A stretch of 64,000 nucleotides of DNA from Micrasema longulum (taxonomy: Eukaryota > Arthropoda > Insecta > Trichoptera > Brachycentridae): assembly GCA_022494885.1 (NCBI GenBank), contig JAGVSM010000907.1, positions 116,306-180,305 on the forward strand, written 5' to 3'. The notes beneath the pieces are model-generated. The model was not told the origin of the DNA. It saw only the letters and a list, made by a program, of their open reading frames with translations, and did no database searches. Below are positions 11,258 through 22,980 of the stretch, piece after piece. The stretch's first letter is position 1. Each line of letters opens with the position of its first letter. The translations under genes were made by a program, and so were the position numbers.

Positions 11258-11471
11258 CCGAAGAGGCTGCCCACGATGCCCATGCCGTACTGGCGGCGGT
11301 CGGAGTTGTCCGCCAGGCGGTCCAGCAGCGGAGCCGCCACCCGCCGCCGTCGCCCACGGGGGGGCGCGGGCGGGCACCAGCGGCTCCCGCGGCCGGCTGG
11401 CGCGCACCCAGCCGCCCGCGCGCCCCTCATCCATGTCGTCGTCTGCGCGCGCAGCGTCCACGTGGAACGTT
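11258..11471 (-). CDS. iRhom internal exon with a one-base frame conflict
   Basis: This 214-bp exon is extremely GC-rich. The acceptor is ...ctttttccag before AACG and the donor is GTGCGTGA after ...CTC TTC GG. The previous exon leaves two bases (AT), so this exon must open with one base and then read TFHVDAARADDDMDEG, an acidic iRhom-like stretch. The last part reads RLADNSDRRQYGMGIVGSLF in a different frame, and its final GG joins the next exon's C to make Gly. RQYGMG followed by VG..FG just before the first membrane helix is characteristic of iRhoms. The two halves are one base out of frame, and the length (1 + 211 + 2) is not a coding multiple. The only obvious place for the shift is a seven-base G run (C on the coding strand) near 11359-11365. 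A sequencing or assembly indel is likeliest; a real null allele is possible. Confidence 0.82.
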
Positions 11472-11734
11472 CTGGAAAAAGAAGGAAATTTGAAATTAGA
11501 AGATTAATCAACATCAATATGCTTATTTCCCTTATCAATGCAGGCCCTGTCACTGTACACAATTGTGACACGTATTGAAAAGGTAATTTTTTTTGTATGG
11601 TATGATTTCTTCCAGTATTTGCTTTCTGATTTTAAATTACAGATTAATTTATTAATACGATGGTTGCTACTTATGTTTTAAGATATGACAACACCAGTGT
11701 GAATATGTCAAATCTGACATTTTCATCGTAAAGT

Positions 11735-12305
11735 TTGCCATTTTTAATGGTAAATGTACTTAGAACCTTTTGCTATACGAGTGATATTTGTGTTGTTTAC
11801 AACGCTGCGACTTTTTTGGTGATGACGCACCATCTCGAGCCACCGCGTTTCGCTGGTTTTCTGAATTCAATCGTGGTCGCACTTCGTTACCGGACGAATT
11901 TTGTTAAGGTCGTCCAAAATTGACTGTTGTGCCAGGAAAAATCTATGCTTTGCATGAACTGATATTGCAAGATTGTCATGTGATATACCGTGAGATTGAA
12001 GCATGCTTGGGCATTAGTTCCACTTGCATACATTCAATATTGCATGAACATTTGACTGTGCGGGTCTTTCAAGACGAATCAAATCCAACAAAAGTTGTTC
12101 GCGCACGAAGCACTTCGAAGCAAATGGTCGCCTGTTTTTTTCGAAATAACTGAACATGTCACCACCGTTCCATCAGAACAACGTAGAACGGTCAATCCTG
12201 AAACGTACACCACCATTTGTTTGCCAGAAGTGTTCGGAAAAATAAGGGAAACCAATTGCAGAAGACGAATCATTCTCCACCACGGCATTGCAAGCTTTAT
12301 AAAGT
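11735..12305 (+). pseudogene. mariner transposase pseudogene, internally deleted
   Basis: Broken frames match mariner in order: FRWFSEFNRGRTSL-PDE, then YREIEACLGISSTCIHSILH, then VFQDESNPTKVVRARSTSKQ, then RRRIILHHGIA. After the HEHL of the helix-turn-helix region the sequence jumps directly to the VF-DE-NPTK block, deleting the segment with the first catalytic Asp (GDE). The second catalytic Asp of the LHHDNA motif is Gly. The element is therefore dead twice over. Clear TIRs were not seen. Confidence 0.85.
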
Positions 12306-12495
12306 GAAAAATGTTTTTGATAACAATAATATACTATGAATATATGTTTGCTTTCAAATGAAATAAAAAAATAAAAAAGATTTACAGAGGATTTTTTTAA
12401 ATTGGCTAGTATTGATAAAATATTTCTACTTACTTTAATGTAAAAGCTAAAAAAATCCCGAATAAAATAAAATAAATATACATACCTATCTGAAT

Positions 12496-12770
12496 ATGTT
12501 GTGCGGTTATATTAATGATCGTATAACTGAGGTCTGTAAGGCCGATAAAACGAGGCCCAGGAAGGCAATTAAAAGAAACCCGGCAGGCCGATTAAATGAG
12601 GTTGAATTTTATAGTATACAACAATCGGCGGTAGTCGACTGCTTCCTACTAGTCTTGCAAAAAAAGACAAACGCCACTATGTCTAAAGGCCCGGGACACA
12701 AACTAGCGGGTCGCCGAAGCTAGACAGTTGATGTATGTACTTACACAGACCCACATCCTGCCATGTAAAA
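12496..12770 (+). other. GC-elevated block of unknown identity
   Basis: A 75-codon frame (from 12496) is basic and Arg/Lys-rich with no domain I recognise. G+C is well above the flanks and the block ends with a poly-A stretch (tgccatgtaaaaaaaa), suggesting a retrotransposed fragment. It lies close after a mariner relic. Confidence 0.3.
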
Positions 12771-13049
12771 AAAACTAATTCAATAAGACGTGCGTCCAGC
12801 TTAAAGTATTTCTCCAAACTGACAAATAAATTAATACTAGTGCTGAAGGTAAATCTATAAAGATGATTGGATTTGTACTTCGAAACTCTATATTTTTTTA
12901 AATTTTTTTTTTTAATTTAATTTATTTAAAGAAAACAACAGCCATTACAACAAAAAATACAGTATATACAAATAAACCAAAATTTTAGGCCAATTATAGT
13001 TTTCTATATAAAAACTAAATAGAATGTAAAAAATTTAAAAAAAGCGTAC

Positions 13050-13700
13050 CTGTATTAAGCCACTCCGTATCATATCACTTGCAAAAAATAAAATATCTTT
13101 CAATAATACTTTTGCAATTCACACATTGTATAAAACACTAGTCCGCAGCATACTAGAATACTGTTCCATAATTTGGGATCCTTCTGAGTCAAACCACATC
13201 CTAGAAATACAGAAGCTTCAAAACCGATTTTTGCGATACTTATATCTTAAAGAAAATAATCATTATTCATTATTGAATCCATCATTATTTCTAGCAGGGA
13301 TGATGGATTACATCACCCCCGAATCTCATCGTCAAATTTTTCTTGGGAAACATTTCGATAAGCTGATTTTAGGAAATATATATAATCCAAATATACTGAA
13401 AAAGATCAGTTTGTATGTTCCCAATGATAAATTATACAGATCTCATGCATTGTTTTATACACCCGTTTATACACCAGAAGCCGTAAAAATGCAAATAACT
13501 AATTACTAGGGGGAATCGCTTGCTGAATACGCCTCTAGTGGATAATATGGATCTATTTTTCTGTACATATCGGCATCTTAGCAGCTATCTGTATTATATT
13601 CATTAACTTGCAATTTATAATTACAGTCTGGATTTCGTAATGGGTTAAACAGCCCGCAAAGTAATGCAGACTAGATTTTATTAAATAAATAAAAAAAATA
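13050..13700 (+). mobile_element. Jockey/CR1-like LINE 3' end
   Basis: The frame 13126-13509 reads YKTLVRSILEYCSIIWDPSE, EIQKLQNRFLRYL, then a long C-terminal tail to a stop. LVRSILEY-S-IW followed by IE-VQ-RF-R is the conserved post-reverse-transcriptase segment of Jockey/CR1 LINEs. The tail ends in attaaataaataaaa near 13700. It is 5'-truncated: no catalytic YADD box is present. Confidence 0.85.
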
Positions 13701-13832
13701 ATATTGTTAAAATTATTTTAGCCGGTTGCCGCAGGCTGCGTGTCAAAACTCCAATACAAATTTCTAATGAGACAGGCGATTCTAGCGTTTTGAAATATTC
13801 CCAAAATTCGATTGAATTCCAATGAAAATTTA

Positions 13833-14110
13833 ACCAACAATATTTTGAGTCTATGTAATTTTTTGGAAACAAGAACTGAATTAATTCCCTTTGGGGGTAA
13901 TTCATATTAATATATTGCAACAGAGATGGAGAACACTTTATAGAAGTCTAGGTATTTACAGGGCTAATGTCCTGTCATTGGCCAGTTAAAGTTGCCACTT
14001 TTCTCACTGTGTTTGATCATCAACATCATCCAGCCAATGACAGGTCATAAGCCATGTAAATGCCTAGACCTCTATATTCCCTTCTCCAAAATATTTTAGT
14101 TTTTGTTGTA
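13833..14110 (+). mobile_element. Foldback family A element
   Basis: It has the same block order as 8790-9092: caacaatattttgag, aattccct, gcaacagagatggagaac, ggtatttacagggc, then the inverted set ccagccaatgacaggtcata, gtaaatgcctagacctc and ttcccttctcc. The centre is shorter, leaving a nearly complete palindrome. Confidence 0.75.
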
Positions 14111-14361
14111 ATATATTAAAATGTAATTACTTTAAAGCGGTTTTAATGCATTAAGAGTTATATGAGAGGGTTTTTTATAAAATATCTGTAACAGACGCAC
14201 GGAGCATGACAGAAAATTAATTTCGCGTGTTTTTGCGTAAGTTCCTGCATTAACTTCTTATGATATATTTTAAAAAAATAATGTGGGATTTCAAACACTG
14301 TGTACCTTAGATATTTACCTAAATATCCGTACATAATTAAACGTCCAATCATGTTTCTGAT

Positions 14362-14500
14362 GTCTGACCTTTAATGCTGTTTTATGACATGTCATTAGCT
14401 TGTTTAAGTGGCCACTTTACACAATGTGTAACATTCAATTTTTTTCCTATGTTTGAGCATCCATATTTCGTAAATTCTTTCGTCATATAAATGTCTAATC
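14362..14500 (+). mobile_element. Foldback family A fragment
   Basis: It carries gacatgtcattagcttgtttaagtggccac and the gttgagcatccatat segment of family A, and lacks both ends. It lies 250 bp after a fuller copy. Confidence 0.6.
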
Positions 14501-14501
14501 A

Positions 14502-14520
14502 ATATATATATATATATATA
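14502..14520. repeat. (TA)n microsatellite
   Basis: An uninterrupted run of about nine TA dinucleotides. Confidence 0.85.
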
Positions 14521-15839
14521 AACAAAAGGTGAGAGGAAAGAAAAATAATTTTAAAAAAATAAATAAAAATAATACGCTACGAATAAATAATAATGTCAAA
14601 TATAGATTACACAAACATCACTCTGTCAGATTTAAAATTTACATTGAAAATGTATTGTGTAACTTAGTAGACATTATAATAATAAATATGTACATCTCCC
14701 CTCCCCTCCTTATCCTCTCTTCAAGCATTTTTGTCTTTATCCCGCCCAATTTACAGTAACTTAATGTTCTTAAAATAAATATTTAAAAATCTTTGATTAT
14801 TGAGTACATGAAAATAACATTTTTGTATGTTAAAATTGTATGTATTTATTTGATGTATAATATATTTTCTTTACTAACTTTGTATACTATGTGGAAATCT
14901 GTTATTAGTTCTGAGTTTATACACTATATCTGTTTGTTTACTAAAAATATGTATGTAGAACTGTTGATTTTCCAAATACAATTAAATAAAATAAAATATT
15001 AAATAAACATGATCGAGAAGTACCTAACATAAAAGAAAAACCCTTAGCTGATTAAATATAAAAACCGTCAAAATTGTAACGAGTTATATTTTGTCTTGTC
15101 GTTTTTTAAATCAGTGTAGAGCCGGAGAATTTTTTGGCAAATTTCAAATCCATATGTATTAATTTAATCAACAGACAGTTTACGCAACAAAAAAGTTTAC
15201 ATGTTATTCCAAAGTACGACGAAAACCCTTTTAACGGCAAAATATAAATTTCTAAGCCCGCGTAAGAAGGTTTCTAAATTTCATGTCAATAAATTATGCA
15301 AATAAAATTCTGGTTCCTCAAAATATCGATACCCTAGGAATAATGTAACAAATACCATTTAGGGACGGGGGAGGAAATTGAATAAACCTCCCGAAAATGT
15401 GCGAAGTGGCCGCAATCTGATTTAGGGAGGAAAAAAAAAGAATTTTCACAGAAATATTACGGGAATGGTTTTTCGCTGTCTTTTGAATATTTCAAGGCAA
15501 CAAAAGCTTTTGTACAGGAAACTTTCAACACTTGGTTTCATTTCAAAGTATATCAAAGGCGAAACCATTAAATTTAAAACATCATCATCATTTCTTATCC
15601 GCACCCAATTATGCATAGTGCATTTCATTTTATATATTCGCTTTTTAAGAAGTTTAAACTATACGAAGGGTTTAAACTATACAAAAAAAAAACTAAACTA
15701 ACATTTGAAAAAAAATATTTGATTACTTATTTTTCTAAAAATCTTTAATAGCCTTTAAAGTATTGTTAATTGAACAATTTTGAAAAAATAAATTATATCG
15801 GTGTTATCGAGTTAGGTCAATTCTATGTTCCGCTAAAAA

Positions 15840-16570
15840 CAGCCTGGCCGCTTTCATACAAAAAGCTGTAATAATCACCTTATGACAATAATGTTGATCA
15901 CAAAAATGGTATTTCTCAATTTGCAGAAAACACCTACAGCACTAAAAGAATCTTACGGTATAGATGCTGATGAGAATGCCTTCAGAAATCTAGTTCTTTT
16001 TAATAAATTAAAGTGGATAAATACATTGTTATTTTAATTTTAGAAATTAATTCATCAAAAAATACCTGTAGTACAAAAATATGTGATAATACAAAATGTC
16101 ACCCCTAATACATTCGAAGTTTGAATGAGGTCTCTTTTAATATTGGATCTGGCTGTTTTATGAAACATGTATATTTTAGGTTGTGTGCGTGCCAGACTTT
16201 AAAAATATAATCAAAATTCTTTACGAAAAATTACAATTATGTACCCTAATATTAATATAAAATAATATGTTCAATACACAATGACACAACATACATCAGA
16301 GTTTCATTAGGGCTGGCTGTTTTCTGCAAAATGCATATCTTAAGTTGTGTGGTCAGCCGGACTTTAAAGATGATTAAAACTGGTCAAATATATCAGGAAA
16401 CTTTTTTTTGTAATATTTAAAAAAAACAAATGTATGCATTATGCATAATTTGTCAAAGTAAAAAATATTCCAATAGTTATGTAGATTTGATTATTCACTC
16501 TTTTCATAAAAGTGCTATTATCTCAGTTTCACTTTTATATGGCTGGCTGGTTTCTGCATAACTACGTTTA
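15840..16570 (+). repeat. Dispersed repeat family B, plus copy
   Basis: A ggctggctgttttctgca phrase recurs at about 16148, 16312 and 16540, with ggttgtgtggtcagcc and actttaaa between. The whole block matches the reverse complement of 29440-30930, including the flanking gaatcttacgg/agatgctgatga segment. A truncated copy lies at 62975-63240. No coding frame is conserved. Confidence 0.7.
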
Positions 16571-17509
16571 ATTGGAGCTAATTTTTTTGTCATGTTATTC
16601 CGTTGCTTGAAACATTTTAAAAAGTTGGCAAGACTGGATATTATAGAGGTCGAGTTTTTGGTCCATATAAGTTTAAAGTTTGATAATTGTTGCGTTTTCA
16701 TCAAAATGTGGTTTAATCTTACTCACGAAACTCATTTTGTCTATTTTTTAAATTCACATTTTTGTAGCGCCTGCTCCTTAGTGGATTGAAGAGCAAACCT
16801 GTCATTCATTTAACATTTTATTGTATAAATTACAATAAATTCCATCTAGAAATTGAAAATATATAATTTATTAATACGAGTATTGTGTCATAATTTAGTA
16901 TTGACGTGTCGTGATTTACTTTATAGAGCGTCTATTTTTCCAATTTGATCATGTTACGTGTTATGCATTACGTAAACGTTTTTCCCCGACCTAAATGTAC
17001 CTCGAGTGGTGCATGCAGGTAATGGTATATAATCCGGATAAGCAGAGGCATAGTTACCTACAAGGTTGTACTGTAATCTACTGTTCAAATATAAATGAAT
17101 TTAAGTATACCTACATGATGACACATAACGTTTCATTCCGCTTTTCGCGACTACAATATAGCATAACAAAGTTCTGTTGCATGTGCAATATTTAGTGTCG
17201 CGTTTCGAAACCACGGGAATGCGTCAGGGGTTTAATCTGGGTCTCCTATGTTTATATTTATTGTTGATTATAAACTCACAGGTACCTATATCATTCGCGT
17301 TTGGGAAATAAAAGTGTATTTTTGCAATAAATAATTACATTTTAACAGCTTTTTAAGTATAAATATGTGTTTAGTAAGTGGCGTAGTACTTTTATTTTTT
17401 TCCTTTTTCATTATTTATTTAATTTGCGGTTAAAGTAAAACTACCCCTTTTTGATAAAAAAACGCAACAATAATATAACTTCAAGACATTTTAAATGTTT
17501 TTTTTGTTT

Positions 17510-17765
17510 CGTTCTGCTCTCATGCGTTGAACATATTTAACCTTCTAAAACGAGACAAGGACGGTCGAGATATAAACTAGGGACTGAAATTATACAATGA
17601 ACTAACAGATAAAACTAAACAAAAGACTCAAACTTTTCAAAAAATGTAAAAAAAAATTATTATCAACAACAGAGTATGACTAAAAAATGATATATTATTT
17701 TTGTAAAATGCATGTAATAACCCGCAAGGGTTGATAAATAAATTTTCAAATAAAAAATAAAAAAC
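17510..17765 (+). repeat. Possible LINE 3' UTR
   Basis: The block contains ctaaaacgagacaaggacggtcgag, also present in reverse near 35612-35645, and ends taacccgcaagggttgataaataaa with an A-rich tail. This looks like the 3' UTR and end of a LINE, but no coding part is visible. Confidence 0.4.
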
Positions 17766-17794
17766 AAGTGTTTAGCATCTCATATTGACAATAA

Positions 17795-18490
17795 TAATAC
17801 ATATTATTTATTTATTATATACATACGGCCTAAGCCAATTACAACAGTTACATGAAAAAACTAGATGCAAGAAACTGAACAAAAAGAACATAAAACTATT
17901 TAGCAAAGACAAACAAGGGAAAAACAATAATAGTATACAATATGTTAAAAAAAAACGAAAGACCAAAAACTTTGAGCTAAACCATGCCAATCCAACTTCA
18001 TCCCACACTGTTTAGTCGCGAAGAGATCTACGAAAAGCCGGAAGATCTATCCCAAAAAATTCCAAGTCGTGTGATGAATTGACTAATCTACACATTCTGG
18101 ACACTGGGGCATAAAAACCAAAGTTGCTCTTAGAAGATTTTATAAATAGCAGATTTTGTCTGGTGACACGGTTGGGAACATGAAAAGAAATTGATCGCAA
18201 GAGAGATGGGACATCACTTAAAGAATTAAGTATTTTGAAAATGCATATAAGGTCCATCTAAGTTCTACGTCTCTCCAATGAAGACAGATTAAGAGATTGC
18301 TCTATTTCATAATAAGAATAATTACCCCTTTGTAATCCGAGCAACCATGCCACTTTTCTTAAAAAACGGTGTTGGACAGACTCGATATAGTCAATATGAG
18401 TCCTGTAGAATGGAGACCAAATAGGAGAAGCGTATTCTAGATGGGGTCGAACTAGTGAGCAATAAAGAGTTTTGATTATATAACTTAATT
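17795..18490 (-). mobile_element. Jockey/CR1-like LINE 3' end
   Basis: Minus-strand coding from about 18480 reads LYCSLVRPHLEYASPIWSPF, YIESVQHRFLRKVAWLLGLQ, RRT, a stop, then MDLICIFKILNSLSDVPSLL and MCRLVNSSHDLEFFGIDL to a stop near 18013. One nonsense codon interrupts an otherwise open frame. The 3' UTR ends in TAAATAAATAATA-type sequence at about 17800. It is the same family as 26936-27545. Confidence 0.85.
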
Positions 18491-19314
18491 TCGCTATTTA
18501 TGTATCTAGCTTTTTTCATATGCATATTTGTACATTGGTTAATTGCCACATTGCAATTTCTCCCAAGCAACTAATAAAATGAACCGTGTCATTTATGTAA
18601 TTTTAAGTAAGGTAGTAAAATGTATATTTACAAATAAACTTCGTAATTTGTAATACAACAACATGTTTAAAAATGTAAACAGGAAAAAACACAAACTAGT
18701 TTGTTTTTTAAATAAAACCGAAAATGATATTTTTTTTAATTTATCGTGGAAATCATACAGTGCAGGAGGAGCTAGATTTAGGTATATACGCGTATATACA
18801 TTAAATCAACACAATTAAAAGATTGAAATCAATTATTTTATTTCGTTCAAATCATATTTATACAAATGATTATTTTTGTGTTCATATAATTACTTGATAA
18901 TATGGAAACTTCACTGGTCCATTAGAGTTAAGTCTAACGGTGTAAAATATAAAACTATGTAACTGTACTGTGTGTTTCCTAAATAAAAGAAAATAAGAAA
19001 ATAAAAAATAAAATAAATAATACTTTCTTAAAGAAGCTGGTGTAGCTTTGAAACCAGTCTGTACAAAAAAAATGGTTAAAAACGAAGTTTTTATGTTTTT
19101 ATTTATTTTATGAACAGATTTTGTTTTTTTTTCAGAAAAAGTTTCAGAATAAAATTTCCTGTGTCGACACCTTTTGCGTTATTCTAAAATAGTTATCATA
19201 TTATTTGTATGCAGTACGCCCGAAGACAATAGCTAAAACTGCGTTTTAACGGATTTTTGAGAAGTTTTAGTTCCCATAATTAACAATTCATAAAAAAAAA
19301 CAAAATCACAGCGA

Positions 19315-19440
19315 CACGCCAATGGTAAATATCTATAGTGTGTAAAAAATCACTGCTCTAGTGCCATAATCCAAGGAGAGAATACGGGGATACGTTTGTA
19401 TGAAGAAAGGTAAGACCGCGTTTTCTCTTAAGATTAAACA
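19315..19440 (+). repeat. Dispersed repeat family G
   Basis: The stretch gccaatggtaaatatcta...gtgtaaaaaa...cataatccaagg...gggatacgtttgta...gaccgcgttttct is repeated with modest divergence at 61995-62135. The two copies are in the same orientation, with no coding content. Confidence 0.6.
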
Positions 19441-19929
19441 TTATTATGTATACTTACAGAACTTTACTTCATAATTATTTTTCGTAACCATAGAAACAGG
19501 TTCAGTTTTCTTAAATAAAACCATCGACCTATTAATACACATAGACGCACTTTAAAAAATGATGACACTTATCCCATGCCCTAACGCTCAGCCATGCCCA
19601 ACGCGTATTAAGTCGCTATTTAACCGCCAGCTGGGTTTTCACGTGAGGTTTACATTTAATTCGAAAACAATATGCCTGATTATGTCTTGAAAGCGTGTAA
19701 ATAACGTTGGATAAAACGTAAAAAAGGTGGTGTAAATTGTCATCGGTATGTAGTAGAGATGCCACGTGTAGTGATTTGGCTGAATACCGAATATTCGGCC
19801 CCACTTTCGGCCATTCAGCAGCCTAATGTGGGCATTTCGGGCTTGACAGGTTACGACCTGTCTTATTGCAGAGCGAACGGAGGTGAAGGGCTGGGAGTAT
19901 TTGTTTTATTTGCCAGTAGATCATGTCGT

Positions 19930-20262
19930 GATACGCCTTATTTTTTAAATTATTAGATCAAATTGTGTTACTAATATTCCTTATTAGTTATAATGATTAG
20001 TGATTATTTGTTTATTGTACATCATGGCATTTTTAAACAGACACGCTTTATTCTTCTATTATTACATCACTTTGTGCTATGAATGGTCTTGATTAATAAA
20101 AATGATTAGTAATATTTTGTTTATAGTACATCATGGCATTATTTTACAAACACGCTTTATTTTTTCATTATTAAATCACATTGTGTTACTAATAGCCCTT
20201 ATTAGTAATAAAAATAAGTAATTATTGGTTCATTGTACATCATGGCACTATTTAACAAACAT
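19930..20262 (+). repeat. 109-bp tandem repeat, about three copies
   Basis: The phrase tacatcatggca occurs at 20018, 20127 and 20236, exactly 109 bp apart each time. The surrounding sequence (cacgctttatt, tgtgttactaata, ttattagt) repeats with it. The array lies inside the hAT-like element just before the BED-like segment. Confidence 0.85.
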
Positions 20263-20340
20263 TTGGGAATGTTATGAGATTTGTAGTGAAGATAATAAAC
20301 TGGCTGTGTGTTTGCTGTGTAACAATGAAAGCATCCACCC
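20240..20340 (+). pseudogene. BED-type zinc finger remnant of a hAT transposase
   Basis: The frame reads TNIWECYEICSEDNKLAVCL and then LCNNES. The S/NIW..F/Y......A.C..C pattern is the first half of a BED finger, the DNA-binding module at the N terminus of many hAT transposases. The His/Cys second half and the catalytic core are absent. Confidence 0.55.
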
Positions 20341-21424
20341 CTTTCCCGAAACTGTTCATAAAGACTTGAGTCTTTCTTCAGTTTCGCATATCAATATCAA
20401 TATCATTTTTTTTTTTTTTAAACTAATTAAGCGAAAATTTAATATTTCTTTACAATCAAACCGCGAAAATAACAAAACAAATAAACTTTAAAAACTTTCA
20501 TTGTACCCCTCACTGCAGTATTGTCGGTTTGTGATCAATCAAATACACATGGTCAGCACAATCACCTTTTTCTAATTTCCCAGTATGACAGTGGAGGAAT
20601 ACAGTGTTAGTTCCAAATTGAGACCGCGGCCGCACGCGCCAGATCCCGCATCGGAAAGGAAGAAGAACGTAGTAATACAAACAAATCAATCAAACGACAC
20701 GAAACCCAAATACATATGGGAAACATTAGAATAATTTGCCCTATACAACATGCACTCAAACAACTCAATTGCTGTGTAACAACAAGATCTCGCGAGGTTA
20801 TTTATTTATGATGAAAAACGCAATCGTTTGTTACCAATAAATGCTGAAAAATTGTTTTTATTAATCGCAACTTACCACTGAAAGATTTAAAGCATTAAAC
20901 TAATAATATGTCATTAAAATAGATAAAATTTATAGTCATATGTGCGTTTTGCCGAATACCGAATATAAAAAAAAGTAGCCGAATAGACCGAATACAGAAT
21001 AGTAGCTGAATATTCATGGCATCTCTAATAAATACATTTTAAAATTATTTTACAACTTTTCCACTCGAGTTTTTACTATTTTTTAAAAAACCTGAAAATT
21101 TAGTATTTAATATTATACGCGTTCTTTTTGTTTGTATACGTATGCAAAATATTATTCTCTGACACAGAGTATCGGAATTTATTTTAAATGGAAAAGTAGG
21201 TGACTGTGAATTTCACTTTGTGAATAAAATTTATTATTTTTCCGGAATTTTTTCCTTCTCCGAAAAGCCGCTCGGAATTGTGAATTCAATGAAAATATTT
21301 TAGACAAGAGAACACGCGTTTGTATGGAAGCATGCGAAAAGTAAATTTAAAATTGATAGCGTACACGAACTAAATCACAAATTTTATTAAATACAACTAA
21401 ATATTCACTTTGTGTAAAATCACT

Positions 21425-21600
21425 AAATACATTTAATTTGCCGACTGGTTTCAGAACACGACTGTTCCTTTGTCAAGGCTTAAAATAAACTAAATATAAA
21501 TTTAAAACAATACTGTTTTTAACCACTTATTTTTGATTTTTTTCTGCCGACCGGATTCAAATCTACACAAGCTTCTTTATCAAGGTGTAATTAACTAATG
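21425..21600 (-). repeat. Penelope-like terminal repeat pieces, two in tandem
   Basis: Two related segments about 110 bp apart carry gccgactggtttc...cctttgtcaaggc and gccgaccggattc...ctttatcaaggtg. On the minus strand each reads as TTGAyAAAG, a short stem, then GAAwCC-GTCGGC. This layout is common in terminal repeats of insect Penelope-like elements. Assignment is by motif only. Confidence 0.45.
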
Positions 21601-22980
21601 AATTATATTTAGCATCCACCGCTAAAATAAAATATTTTTTAAAAAAACTACAAAAAAGTAAAAAAGAAACATAAAATATCCATGATGACAAATAAAAGAT
21701 AACAATTAAAGTGAAAAAATCTCATGCTCTAAATATAAATATAACAAAGTAAAATTGAGAATAATTTGACATAAACATTAAGTGGCTAGTATTTAGCTAG
21801 GTAATAATGAAAAAAGAAAAATAATTCTACAATAATACTTTATAAATAATACTTTTTTGGATCACCGTGAAAGCTTAAATAATCTTAATGACACCTTTAT
21901 TTTATCAGTTGGAATTTGGCAATAAATCCACAAATGTATAATTTATAAATGAAGAAATAAACAAAAATACTTATCCAAGAAAACAAAGTTAAATTTAATA
22001 ATATATTTTTAAATAAATTCATTCCTTTTCTAAAAAATAACGAGTGAGATTACATTTTAATGTATTAACAGAGTTAGTATTAAAAATATCAAATATTTTT
22101 TTGAACTTATTTCCATACCTATATATTCTGGATATATGTAGGTGAATGCATTTCGAAGTTGGTACGAGAATTGTTACAATATAATAATTCTGTACTTCTA
22201 GTGCACCTACCAGGTATTCGAATTTGAATTAGTTCAAGTAAATACTTATGTTTATTTTGTTTTGACATAATAATACACTATTTTTCTTCTTTTTATTACT
22301 ATATGGCTTTCATCTCTTTATGATCTTTTAGCAAAAAATCTATTATTGATGTCCGAGTATAATGACCATCAGACAAAACTCAAGGTGACGAGCAAAGTAA
22401 TTCTCTGCATATGAGATCAGAATCAGAAATGGACGTTTCGGTTATTTGATAAGAGTAGCAGTAACAGTTGCCGTTTTACAAATTAAGCTGTTTAGTAAAA
22501 CCGTTTCTAAAGTAACACTTTAGAGCAGTGTTTTTTAACCCGTGGGTTCCAAGTCTTGCTTGGGAGAAAGTCAAAAGAGTCTCGCCCCCCACCCGAGACA
22601 TTATTTTTATTTAATATATAAATTATCATATAATTGTTGGTGTCATTACTCAATATCGTTGAATAATACTCCAACTCTTGGGGTTTTAGTATTTCGTTAT
22701 AAGCTTTATTTATTTTTATTTTAACAGCTCCAGCTGTTTCTGGAGAGTTGTATAATTTGTTTTTTAACAACTTTAATCAAAATGTACTTTCTTTAACTTA
22801 AGTATTGTCTCTAAATAACAGACATAAGTGTTTTGTATAGGACAACAAATAACCAGCATAGAATGGATAGAAAGATAATGAAAAATAAAGAAATGGAACA
22901 GAATGGAAGGAAATGAAATAGAACTGAGTAGAACAGATAAAAAAAATTGACAAAATGAAACTGAATCATATTCTACTTAC

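Larger units (their letters stand above)
19754..21028. mobile_element. hAT-like DNA transposon relic
   Basis: The inverted ends tagagatgcca (19754-19764) and tggcatctcta (21018-21028) bound a 1.27-kb segment. Subterminal copies of gaataccgaat/ccgaataga occur near both ends. A BED-finger-like peptide lies inside. An 8-bp duplication was not evident at the present boundaries, so the superfamily rests on end sequence and the BED relic. Confidence 0.65.
11472..22980 (-). other. iRhom intron of 11.5 kb
   Basis: The interval lies between phased exons (donor GTAAGT at 22980 downward, acceptor at 11472). It contains a mariner relic, LINE tails, one arm of an inverted repeat pair, a hAT element and Penelope-like pieces. 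The remaining blocks at about 14520-15830, 16600-17500, 18500-19310 and 21620-22530 are AT-rich. I saw no coding exon or RNA gene in them. Confidence 0.75.

Noticed and set aside
11126..11578. 150-codon plus-strand frame over the GC-rich patch
   Set aside because: It is antisense to the iRhom exon. The minus strand has splice signals, phase agreement and the RQYGMG motif; long opposite frames are expected in GC-rich exons.
20620..20680. GC-rich spot with gcggccgc
   Set aside because: Too short, no splice-bounded frame, and inside the hAT-like element; not supported as an exon or CpG island.
22530..22780. hAT-like left end (gagcagtgttttttaacccg) with a downstream frame
   Set aside because: No matching right end or 8-bp duplication was found within a reasonable distance.
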